64,000 bases of DNA, from positions 9,619,390-9,683,389 of the forward strand of contig NC_061061.1 in assembly GCF_021917145.1 (NCBI RefSeq), written 5' to 3'. This stretch comes from Hypomesus transpacificus (taxonomy: Eukaryota > Chordata > Actinopteri > Osmeriformes > Osmeridae). The first letter of the stretch is position 1; each line of letters opens with the position of its first letter. The notes under the pieces are model-generated. The model ran no database searches. It was not told the DNA's origin and saw only the letters and a list, made by a program, of their open reading frames with translations. The position numbers and the translations under genes are program-made. This document shows positions 35,581 through 46,558 of this stretch, piece after piece.

Positions 35581-38500
35581 ACAGTTTCCTCCTTCACGCC
35601 TATCAAAGCGTAATGGCAGACTGTATTATTATACATTTTCTATATAAAACACATACAATTATGTACTGTGACTATGATTCTATACTTACATTTTCAATAC
35701 AAATTATATTCCTAGTAGACCGTTTTATCCAAAGCAATGTAAAAATTGTGAAAACAGAAAGTACAGCAGAAGATCAAGGATTAGAAGTGCATAGTTCTAC
35801 AGTGTTTCAGGGGTCAGAGTCAAACAGTCTGTTACCGGTCACATTGCAAAGTCACCACATCTCAGCTCCTAGGCACGGTGAACAAAACAGTGTGACAATT
35901 ACAATTAAGTACATTTGTTCCGTGTACTTATATGTTAAGTTAAGTCTGCTTGCGTTGTCTTGTCTTAAGAATTTCAGTGCCCAGTCTAACCTTGTGTTGT
36001 TCTGTGCATCTGACTAATAAAAGACTTGAACTTGAACTAAGTACTTGGATACGGTGCAATGACATCTCAATTAATCATAAGATCTCAATTCTTCAACTAC
36101 AGTCTAAAAATAACATCTCAATTATGGAAGTATTCTAATGTCCTATTCTGCCTATCAAACAACCACTGTTGATAAAGGATATTTATTCATAGATGGAGCT
36201 GGGTTTGAGTCAGCAAAAACTGCAGCAGACAATCCAGGAAAGAAATAAGGAGCAGAAGGAGCTTCAACAGGCTGTGATGTCTTTCAATGTAAGTGTATCC
36301 AAAGAAAACAAATATTTTGTCTGTTGCTGTACATATGTGTGTGTTTGCAAAATATGTGGTTTGTCCCCTTACAGCACTCAGCACAAGAAGCAGAAAAGAA
36401 CAGTGAGAGGATCTTTAATGAGCTGATCCGCTCCATTGAGAGAAGACGCTCTGAGATTAAGAAGCTGATCAGAGCCCAGCAGAGGGCAGCAGTGAGTCAG
36501 GCTGAAGGACTCCTGGAACGCCTGGAGCGCGAGATAACTGAGCTGAAGACAAGAGATGCTGAATTAGAGAAGCTTTCCCTCACAGAAGATCACATACTCT
36601 TTCTCCTGGTAATTCTACTTACCTTCTATCTAGAACAAAGAAGTAACTGACAGTTCAGCTAACCTATTGTTTTGTCCTCCCCCCCCCGTTTTTCAGAGAT
36701 ATCCATCTCTTTCCAGTCTATCTTCAGACTTACCCATCATCCTAGTCCCTCCTCCACTGTACTTTGGAGATGTGACTGAGGCTCTGTCTGAGCTGAAAGA
36801 GAAATTAGAGAACCTCCTTAAAGGGGAGTGGCTTAACATCCCAACCAAACGTAGGTACAAAACTAGACCTATGGGTGGATCACACAAGCACTTTTAAATT
36901 ATGACGATATGCCTCATGATGTGATTTGAATGCCTCCATTTGAATGTGTTTTTGTGTCTTTAGTGAGTTTGGTTGATGTTGTACTGCCACTCGAACCTAA
37001 GACGAGATGATTTCTTAAAATGTAAGTTTCTATGTAACTGTGTGTCTCCACTGACACTACATATTAAGACTGAGACAAACATAGACATGGAGGGGAAGTA
37101 ATAGGCTACTGGATCAAATCTGCATATACAGGATCTCTCTTGATTTGTTCCTTGCTCTTTTCCCAGATTCCTGTTCCCTCACACTGGACCCAAACACAGC
37201 ACAGAAACACATTCGTCTGTCTAATGGGAACAGAAAGGCAGAATGTGTGTGGCCACAGCCTTATCCCAACCATTCTGAAAGGTTCTATAAATGTCTGCAG
37301 GTGCTGTGTAAAGAGGACGTATCTGCACGCTGTTACTGGGAAGTAGAGTGGAGTGTTTTAGGGGTTTATATAGCACTCTCCTACAAAGATGTAGGGTGCA
37401 ATGCTGACTGTGGATTTGGATGCAATGACAAGTCCTGGAGCTTGCAATGTTATAATGGTGGTTATAGTTTCAAATACAATAATGTTGCTACTGCCTTGTC
37501 AGGCCCCATGTCCTCCAGGGTAGGAGTGTACCTGGATCACAAGGCAGGTACTCTGTCCTTTTACAGCATCTCTGACACAATGACCCTCCTGCACCAAGTC
37601 CAGACCACATTCACTCAGCCACTCTATCCTGGGTTTGGGTTTGGGTTTGTTTCTTTGGTACGTGGGTCCAGTTTTGAACTGTGCTAGATGGATTCTAATT
37701 TTGTAATTCAGAAGATGATTTACAATACAATATTTTCTCTATTGTCAATGTTGTGTAGAAATAGAAACTAGATTATCTATTTTAGGAGCAAAATTCATTC
37801 AGGCCATTGATTTAGATTTTACTCAAATGCAATCAGAGCAATGAAGTGGCGGTAAGGATATTATTTTTGAAAAATTAGATTAAATTCATGAGGGAAAGTG
37901 TTGATTGGGCTATTGTTTTGGATTTTGTGTACCTGCACCTGGAAGAACTTAAATAAACCTGTAAGTTATTTTGTGGAGAAACATATCTGTTGATTTATTC
38001 TCATGTAAACTTGTGTGGGAGCGTCTGAGCTGGTCTCTCCTCCTTCACTCTTCCTGAGTTTGTTCAGGTGACCTGCCACGTGCCTAGGGCTAGGGCTACT
38101 TCAAGAACCCCTTGACAGCAACCTTGACATTGATCTTATAGAAACAGACCTGAGGCCAGTAGTAAAGTCAGACAAGGTGTCTGACAGCAGGGGGCGCAAT
38201 ACAACAGCCAGAGAAAGGGGTGGAAAAGCAGACGGTTTGCCCCCTAGCTAATTTAAAGTCCAATGTATCCATTGATGATCTATCATAGCCTTTAGTTGTT
38301 CTGTATGTTCATGTGCAACATTTGGATAGCCTAATTACTCTTTATCCACTTACCAAAGGACAACATTAACTTTTAGCCCAACAAGCCAACCCAATTATTT
38401 CCCATGTTGGCTATAGGCTACAGAAGGAGAGATAGCTGTTTCATTACATCATACCCAATACGACCCATATACGACCAATCGTTAATCATAATTGTTGAGT

Positions 38501-38622
38501 TTGATTCAGAGGACCATTTTCAGTAGCACATGTTGCACATCTTTAACCAACGATTGGTCGTAAGGTATGTTATTATTGAGGGTCATGTTCTGGGTACCAA
38601 TGCCACTCCTACCGAAAAACTA

Positions 38623-38639
38623 CACGAGGTGTTCACGCG
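38623..38639 (+). promoter_or_regulatory. Carbohydrate response element-like double E-box of txnip
   Basis: CACGAG-GTGTT-CACGCG: two E-box-like hexamers separated by exactly 5 bp, about 360 bp upstream of the txnip ATG. The mammalian TXNIP promoter carries CACGAG-n5-CACGAG, bound by MondoA/ChREBP with Mlx. CCAAT boxes at 38656-38660 (inverted) and 38690-38694 lie just downstream, as expected for NF-Y sites that assist the response. Confidence 0.7.
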
Positions 38640-38798
38640 CACTTTCTGAAAGTGGATTGGCTATAAGTGATACAACAGTGCCATGTTGACCAATGACAGC
38701 ACTGTACTCAGTTCACTCATTTCCCAGCCGCATGCACCGACTGTAACGAGATGCTAGTGTGAGTAATAAGTGGCTATGGGATGCCCAGACACCATCCA

Positions 38799-38805
38799 TA
38801 TAAAG
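38799..38805 (+). promoter_or_regulatory. TATA box of txnip
   Basis: TATAAAG, about 188 bp upstream of the start codon and 160 bp downstream of the double E-box. This places transcription start near 38830. Mammalian TXNIP also has a TATA promoter. Confidence 0.6.
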
Positions 38806-38986
38806 CCCATGCAGACTTCGAGTAAATGTACGCCAGCTTCAAAACCTACACAATATTAAAATCAGACATAGAGAAGGTCCATTGTGTCAGCGTTTGCTGC
38901 AGTAAATCATTTAACTAGCTAAAGAGCTGATACAACAGATACATTTTGTTTTTCCTTATCGGCTGTAATAAACGGTAATATCTAAA

Positions 38987-41105
38987 ATGGTTATGACGAA
39001 GAAATTGAAGACCTTTGATATCATTTTCCATGACCCTACTAAGACTTATTGCAGTGGTGACAAAGTAGCCGGGAATATTGTTGTTGAAGTGTCGGAGGTG
39101 ACCAAGTTATCCGCTATGCGAGTGTTTGGCATTGGATGCGCCTATGTGGGATACACAAAAGGAAAGCAGAGATGTCATGAAGAAATCGATTATCTTAAAT
39201 ACGAAGACACAGTTCGGCTAGATCGTGAACTAAGAGGTAATATTTTGAACTATAGCTAAATTGAGATTTATTTTGTCTACCCAATGCGTGTGACCTTTTT
39301 TCTATCAGCGGTTTTTACTGCAGTGTGCGAAGGCGGAACACTGCACAAAAATATTTGAGTGCTTTTTTATATTTTTTACAAAATGTTAAAAATATTTTTT
39401 ACGAAACGTAGACATGCATTTTGAAACTAACTATTAATGACAATAAGGACGACGTGAAGCATACGTGAGAATTGTAGGCTACTTCTCAATAATCAATAAT
39501 TAAGTGCTTTCTGTGTTTTTAATTTGACCTCAGATGCTGATGGTTATGTCACTCTGCGACCAGGAAACAGATACGAGTTCATGTTTGCATTTGAATTGCC
39601 CCAGTCAGGGTAAGCATTCGATCGTTGGGCTGTGACCTGGCTGTAGCATAGCCTACACATATAATTGTTTACTTAGGGTTAGAAGATTTCATCTGACTTT
39701 TCGTCCACAGGCAACTAGTATCCTCCTACAAAGGTAAATTTGGTTACGTACAGTATTATGTGAAGGCAGTGATGGAGAGGCCTTCCCAACTGGCCTTGCA
39801 GTGTGAACAACCTTTTGAGGTGGAGGAGCCTCTGGATGTCAACACACCTGACCTCCAGGTACACCAGCAGACCTCAAGAAGGACCTTTCACTACCACACT
39901 ACTATGGAAACATCAAAGATTTTACATTTCATTACTACAGCAGTGAATTTCATGATTTTTTTGGAATTTAGATTTTGGAATTTTGGAACTTCCCAAATGC
40001 CAAAACCCTCCACAGTAATAATAAAAATGAGGAATAAAGAGACGTGTCCATATAATTCAGTTCTCACTCACTCGCTGCCTCTTCCCCCCACGTAAATCCA
40101 GATGCCAGCCGCTGGGCAAAAAGAGAAGAGGGTGACTTGCATGTTCATTCCCGACGGCCAGGTGTCCATCAGCGCCAAGATCGACCGCAAGGGCTTTTGC
40201 GAAGGCGAGGAGATATGCATAAACGCCAAGTTTGAGAACAAATGCTCGCGCATCGTGGTGCCCAAGGCGGCCATCATAGCGAAGCACAGCTACCAGGCTG
40301 GCGGCAGGACCAAGGTGTTACGGCAGAAGCTGTCGGCCGTGCGTGGCGACCACATCATCTCGGGCATGTGCGATATGTGGCAGGGCAAGACCCTCCGTGT
40401 GCCCAAACTTAAACCCTCGTTGATGGGTTGTGACATCATCCATGTTGATTACACTCTCATGGTGAGCAGTACTGGACTCCCCAGATGAGCTCTTTGTGAA
40501 CGTATCAGCTGAGCTGTTAATGTCCCGCACTCATTTTTACTTTAAACTAGTTGTTCAGAATTGAAACAAAGTCGTAAAGCCACTCATTGTAACCATATCT
40601 CGCTCTCTCTTTGGTCCCTTGTCATTCCTCCAGATCTACCTCCACATCCCCGGTAGTGATAAACTGATCATGGAGTTGCCCCTGGTCATCGGCACCATCC
40701 CCTTCAGCGGCTTCGCCAGCCGCACCAACAGCATGAGCAGCCAGGCCGGGTCGCTCGCCAGCCCCTCCAGCAGCTGGGCGTCTATGAGGCTCCCCTCTGC
40801 GCCCCCAAGCTACAGCAACATCTCCCGCGACCTGCGCATTGACAGCCCGCTCACCCCGCTGCTGGATGATTGCAACATAGACGAGGAAGACGGTCTCTTC
40901 ATGAGGGCGCCGGCCCATCCGTACCCCCCACCCCCGGCGTACTCCGAGGTGAGCTGTGTGTCTGTCACAAGGCCGGGGTCTGAGAGGGTAGCAAGACCAT
41001 GTTCAAGAATTTGAAGTATTATACTTTCTCTTACATTTTGTGCACGTCTTTCCACAGATTGTTGAGGAGGTCAACGGCAGCAACCATGTTCTTCAGCCTT
41101 GCTGA
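38987..41105 (+). CDS. txnip: Thioredoxin-interacting protein (alpha-arrestin), 6 coding exons
   Basis: Exons: 38987-39236, 39534-39609, 39711-39858, 40102-40461, 40634-40948, 41058-41105; phases consistent, 398 aa (human 391). It starts MVMTKKLKTFDIIFHDPTKT like human MVMFKKIKSFEVVF. Arrestin-N domain covers about 8-155 and arrestin-C about 170-300 (CMFIPDGQVSISAKIDRKGF is nearly identical to human). Cys248 in SGMCDMWQGK matches human Cys247, which forms the disulphide with thioredoxin. PPSY (335-338) and PPAY (378-381) match the two PPxY motifs that bind Itch/NEDD4 ligases. TXNIP inhibits thioredoxin, drives GLUT1/GLUT4 endocytosis and is induced by glucose; the ChoRE-like promoter element here agrees. 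Exon 6 encodes 15 residues and the stop. Paralogous txnipa/txnipb copies exist in teleosts; I cannot say which this is. ARRDC proteins lack this match. Confidence 0.95.
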
Positions 41106-43387
41106 AGTCACAACCTGTCGACTTAACCAAAGTGTGTGCTGTCTGTTGCAAGACTAGAGGTCAGACTGTAAAGTTGTAAAAGGGAAGCACAGCTGTGAAA
41201 TTTGGAGAAGCGGGACCATAACCCCAAAACAACAATGGAACAGAGACTAAGATTTTGGTCTCAGAACAGGTTAATTATACTCCGGTCTCAGCTATTCTCA
41301 CAATCTCCAACGTTGAATGTAAAACCTCAATGTCATATAAAATCCTCACAGAAGTTCACATTTTGCGGCATTGAGACATATTTGTAAGTTATCTGACCTT
41401 AACCCCTCAAGTCATTCCACGTTAGTTCTGTACTTGAGTGTTGAGCAGTCAGAGAGTTGCTGTGTTAGACTCACGACTGATGCAACATTAGAATTGTCAC
41501 CCACACTTAAAATTGGGCACAGCAGCCACTGTTTGTAGAAACCAGGCCAATGCAAGACTATGCAGTCAGACATATTGTGTTGTTGCACTTTTTGTGGTGG
41601 CAGATTGCTATACAAGTAAAAATGATAATGTATTTTTTTAAGGTCCTTCCTTGGTAGTTTTGACTATGTTTTGAATGTACTGTAGATTCCATGTGTTCAA
41701 AGCACAAACAAGCTGATTGAATAGACTACACTAATGAGAAATCTAAATTATGTTTTGAAACTGTATATAGAAATTCAATACAAAGAGTATGATTTTTTTC
41801 AAGATTAATTTTTTATATGCAAATAAAATTTGACAGAACAGATCATACTGAATATGTTCTCGGTACTTAAATGAATATATGAATGAACAGTTCCGCACGG
41901 CTTGACCTATTTGAGCCAAGCCAAAATACTGTTCCAACAACAGGTGTAGGCCTACTGTGATTCAAGAACAGTTAATTGCACTACACCAGCCTCAACCATA
42001 AACAATAATATTTATATGGTGACGCTTTAGTGCATATAAGCCATATCATGTGTTGTGACAGACCTTGACACCAGTAAAAAGTCCTTATGACACCAATTCA
42101 GTTGACTATTATCAACATGTTGCCCTATAGTTCAGTCAGTTGAGGTCAAGGCAGAGCCATGTTTACACAAGGATGTACAGAGGGTAAAAAGGTGAAGACA
42201 CAGTTACTATGAGCATCAGATATTTCTGAAACTTGTGTGAAATGTCTCTATTTAGTACTCAAGAGCTGCCTCTTTCAAATTCATCATTATATCTCAATAC
42301 CTGTCTGCAGGGAGCAGGTAAACAGAATATATCTTCTAAATGACCTGATTCAATATCTGTGTAGTTCTGCACATGTTTACATTATGTATGTACATTGTGG
42401 CAAATGAAAAACAACTCAGGGTGGATGCAGAGAAAAGTCTGTTAGTAAGTGGGGGAAAGGTTGATTGGCATGTTTCTACGTAGAGCCATGGAAGTGACCA
42501 GATGAGAAGGACAGGCCAAAATGACATGAGAAACTGACAAACACCTGTTTCCATGGGAGCGTGCATGCCTGCATGTGTGTTTGCTTCATATCTACTTTTG
42601 AATTGGGAAACAAATTTAGGACAGACCCTGGGAGGATTTTATTACAACACGTGGGCATGGCAGAACCAATGGAGGTGGTCTTGGATGGCAGTGAGGTAAT
42701 GTATTTAGTAGTCTTCAGTTACTTGATAGAACATGTTAGTTGCTTTGCCTGTGAAAGTCCATATTGTTACGTACACAAGCGCACTCAGACATCATATTTT
42801 TCCATGGAACACAGATGTACGGAATGTATCGGGATGAGTCTGGAAGGTTATAAATGCATTCAGATGTAAGTCCACTGAAATTTAATGATACAACCAAGAT
42901 TAAAATTTAACTTTTGTATGAAATTTAGATGGATTTCCATCCATCAATAAATTGCATGAGTGTTTTTGCACCATGTTCTATTTGACAATATACGTGGGGC
43001 ATTAGCTTACAGCAATGGGCTGTGTATTGTACATTGTCAGCTCCCCTGACACCTGCAGCCTCATGTCATACTAAAGATCACACTTACATCTGAAACTTGT
43101 AGTACTTGTTACATATTTCTATGAATTATCCAAGACATTTCAATAAAAGTTAACCTTTCTCTAACAAGGTTGACTAAGTGTATATTCTGTTGCAGCTTGA
43201 AAAGGATCAAACATGGTGAAGGGATTGGAGAAGTGAGATGGGTTGGGGGTAGGGTGGTACATCATTGGCAATGACAACCTCACCAAGTTGGGTAGCGGCA
43301 ACTCCCACCAGAAACCCAATGCTGTTGTTTACTAGCGTCTGCAGCTGTTCCCAACAGGGCCTTCTCTCCTCCCACCAGTCCTTACCA

Positions 43388-43388
43388 C

Positions 43389-43419
<31 letters not shown>

Positions 43420-43436
43420 ACTCTCACTCTCTCTTC
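43388..43436 (+). repeat. (CT)n microsatellite
   Basis: Imperfect CT/TCTC tract of about 50 bp in intergenic sequence. Confidence 0.9.
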
Positions 43437-43983
43437 CACCCTCCCTCCATCCCTCTATCTTTCTACCTAATTCCAAGCTGCCTTCTCTAAAAGTCTACTG
43501 AGGCAGCCAACATATGTACACAAACAGTAGAGCTGGCCTGACAGACAAAGCCAAGTAGGTCTTCCATGTTGATGCTTGCACTCCTAACCCACCCACCTTG
43601 CCGTTACCATGCAGTTACGTAAAGTTGGCATCTGTGGGAACTGTCATTGCAGATAGACAAGACTAAGGTTCTGGAAAACGAAGACCAAGTCATTTCAACT
43701 GTCACACACAGAACTGCTACTGTAGTTCCTGCTCCCTTCTTACAATTTCTTACAATCTGATGGTAATCTCAGAACTTGTGAATACAAAGTAAACTATGGA
43801 ATAACTATTGCAATAGTTTTATTGCAATATTGTATTTATTAATTGTAGTAGTAGAATGCAATTTTTATTTTTGAAAAGTGGGGTTACAATGAAATATTGT
43901 TGTTATGGCCACAGCAGTTAAACCCTTGAGTTGTTTCAGCAGTAAGACATTGGCCCAGATTCGTTGAGAAGCTCTTAACGCTG

Positions 43984-44036
43984 AGATCTTCTTAGGAACG
44001 TTCTACAGCGCTCTTAGAACGTTCCTAAGAAGATCT
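43984..44036. repeat. Perfect 21-bp inverted repeat (hairpin)
   Basis: Arm 43984-44004 (AGATCTTCTTAGGAACGTTC plus T) is the exact reverse complement of 44016-44036; the loop is 11 nt (ACAGCGCTCTT). Likely the core of a small palindromic MITE; a hairpin RNA is possible but unsupported. Confidence 0.85.
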
Positions 44037-45177
44037 TAGTTTAAATTGTACCCACCACTCAACTCAAATCAACTCAAATTAGGCTATTTATAGGCCTATT
44101 CTAAAGCCATGATTGGTTGGTGTTGAGTAAAGCAATGAGTGTTTGCACATGTGAGGAGTTAGTGTAAGGCACTGATGAAATAGTGTGTAATTTTGATTGG
44201 TTGTGTTTTAAAAAGGAAATCAAGATGCTTCCTGTTAGAATTGTGTGTGTTACGTGGAGAATTGTGTGTTATGTTTTGAAAAAAGTGTTTTATGAAATTG
44301 AAAATTTCAAAAATGTGCGTATGGTTTTGCAGATTTGAGGTGTGGTTCTGGTGTTTGAGTGTCAGGTTTCAGAAATTGTGTGAAAAGTAAGGAATCTGGG
44401 AAACCCGGCCATTGTGAGAATAGCTGAACAGCATTGTGGAGTGGTAACAGGTGGCCACTATGTGGAGTGCAGGAGACATACAGTGGTCCCAAGTTCAAGT
44501 TAAGATATGCAGAAATGTTGACTCAAACAGCTACCTTCGAATGAAACTTGAAGCTTGTTTGCATTATTTAGCATTATGGTACAGTACTGTAAGAACTTTT
44601 GATTAAACTGAACACTGAGGATATGATTTATTTTTTAGGAAGACAATGTACATTATGTTGTGGCCTGTTGCCGTCATAGGTCAGTGGACGTGAACTTTGT
44701 GGTGCCTCTATATCAGTGCTCAATACCAAGAACTTATTAGCCACCTGCTACTAAACCCAAATGTGCTGACACGAAAGGCCACTTTTGGTAACCCAACCCA
44801 GGCTGGTCCAGTAACTGAACCAAAATCAAAACCAAAGGCCAAATAAATTAAGACAAGGCTGAGGTGGTCAAGTCCTCTTAATAAATCACAAAAAATGTTT
44901 ATGTTATCTACAAAGGTTGGTTGGCTTTTTAAACCTTTTCTTGTAGGAGTAATATTTGGGTCACCTATTTTCTATTAAAAGTGGACAGGGAAAAACTAAT
45001 AGGGATGTAGCACCTTAAGATGCATTGTTCATCCACCAGAAACTTTCCCCAATACCTCTTCTCACTTCCTCATTTCCTGCTCATGTCCAGTTTGGATTTG
45101 CTGAAGTATCCCCTCTGTGTTCATGGCTACATGTGTATCAGACTGGGGGCACATTGAAATTGAGTATGTTATCTAAT

Positions 45178-45214
45178 CCTTCCAATTACATGCACCAGGC
45201 ATGTAATTGGAAGG
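45178..45214. repeat. Perfect 16-bp inverted repeat with 5-nt loop
   Basis: CCTTCCAATTACATGC (45178-45193) and GCATGTAATTGGAAGG (45199-45214) are exact reverse complements around ACCAG. A direct repeat AACCATAGATG occurs twice immediately downstream. Confidence 0.85.
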
Positions 45215-46558
45215 AACCATAGATGTCAGGCATGTCAGAAACCATAGATGAATCATAAATAATTTATAGCAAGTTTGTCAACAAGAGTCTTTGTGGGTAC
45301 AAACCCTTAAAATCACTCCAAGATCAATAAAAAACTCCAGTGTTTTCCCATTTAAATGTTTTTTCAGAAATGGTCCCAGCCCAGTTATTATATGCTATGA
45401 CATAATAGTGAACTTTCGAAGTTTATTTTTAGTGATGATTCAGTATGCATTTGGTTATCCAACACACTCACCCACAAAAGGTCACAATGATCAGCATGTC
45501 TTCTTCAAGTCAATGAGATAAAGGCATAGAGAAGCAACTGGGCCAATAGTCGACCACATTGGCACTTTCCATTGATTACCGGATTGCAATGAGATGGCAA
45601 AGGTTATGAAAGAAATGTTGCAAACAGAGCTACATTTCTGTCTATTCAGCACTTTTTGCATTCTTCTCAAATATGTACCTGTGAACACAACATTTTGCAG
45701 GACAAAAAGAACTCACATAAGCCATAAGAGCGTGCGACTCGAAGAATAGTGAAGAAGTCGGGGGTAACTGCTCAGTCAAGCATGTGATCCATTTGTGACA
45801 TCTGTGAAATCTCAAGAGGGTGAGTGTAACAAGATGCTGGTGGGATGCACTTTATGTTTCCGCTGACTCACTGTGTCTTCTGCACAGGGATCACTGAAGG
45901 GGAATGGAGGGGGCAGGATGTGGAACGGAGGGGGCTGGAGAGGGAAGGGGTGGGATAGAGCTGGCAGGGGTTTATATGGTGGCTGGCAGGATTTCAAAAG
46001 TATCATCTCCATATTAGGAGCTGAAGCCCACTAGTCTTTTTGGTCACAAAAACCTTTTTGATGTCAGTTCAAACTTCAGTGTTACGGACATGAAGGAAAT
46101 TGTGATTTGTTTTAAACTACAGGACTGTAAATTTGGTTGACTACACTGAACCAAGCATCCACTCAACTCATGGTGTGATACATTACTGTACTGTCCATAA
46201 TCAGATGAAATATTACAATCTGTCATTGCAAACTTCTGTAACACATTTTGGTCAAAACGTTGTGCATATGTGTGCACAGTGTGTGTATGCTGGGTGCATG
46301 CTGTACATGCACTGTCCATGTGTTGCATTGTGTATCAGCTTTCATTAAGACTCTGGTTTGACCCCATGTGTGTGTACAGACTGCAGAGTGATACATCTGT
46401 ATACAGAATGAGACTCTCTTGGGCTCTTTTTGAAAGATAGTCTTAAGAAACATGTACTGCAGGCAGACGGGAAACCAATTGTACATCATTATCAGTTTTA
46501 GTAAGAGTTTTAAATAACAGTTTATATCACTCGTCAGAATGAGTGGATGAGTTCTTGT

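Larger units (their letters stand above)
28055..37687 (+). pseudogene. finTRIM-like RING/B-box/coiled-coil/PRY-SPRY E3 ligase gene with a frame break before the SPRY exon
   Basis: Exons: 28055-28630 (RING, two B-boxes), 36193-36288 and 36375-36608 (coiled coil), 36697-36850 (linker), 36964-37021 (short), 37167-37687 (PRY-SPRY). The RING shows CPIC...CGHSYCMEC...CPIC near residues 10-55; B-box 2 has CSSHNKLLEVFCRTDQKCIC. Coiled-coil exons read IRSIERRRSEIKKLIRAQQ. The last exon has LTLDPNTAQKHIRLSNGNRK (PRY) and CNDKSWSLQCYNGGY (SPRY), typical of fish-specific finTRIMs, which ubiquitinate targets and are often virus-induced. The short exon is 58 nt; relatives imply 60 nt reading ...EPKTRDDFLKY, so it seems to have lost 2 nt in a GAGA run. 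As read, translation stops at TGA 37008-37010 after about 368 residues, without SPRY. Skipping this exon would restore frame because exon 4 ends in phase 1 and exon 6 fits it. It is either a recent pseudogene, a SPRY-less protein, or an assembly error. Intron 1 is 7.6 kb because of transposons. Confidence 0.85.
37688..38986 (+). promoter_or_regulatory. finTRIM-like 3' end and txnip promoter region
   Basis: The first part is finTRIM-like 3' flank (AATAAA near 37952). The last 400 bp is the txnip promoter with a double E-box element, CCAAT boxes and TATA. An inverted pair (TACGACCAATCGTT / AACGATTGGTCGTA) lies at about 38470 and 38552. Confidence 0.6.
41106..46558. other. Gene-poor stretch between txnip and the MHC pair
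   Basis: The first part is txnip 3' UTR (AATAAA near 41821 is a candidate signal). The remainder has a (CT)n tract and two sharp hairpins. An exon-like MAEPMEVVLDGSE followed by GTAATG at 42658-42697 has no partner exon I can find. No gene is recognised. Confidence 0.4.

Noticed and set aside
42658-42696. Exon encoding MAEPMEVVLDGSE followed by a GT
   Set aside because: The ATG and donor look plausible, but no following exon with a matching phase or known protein could be found.
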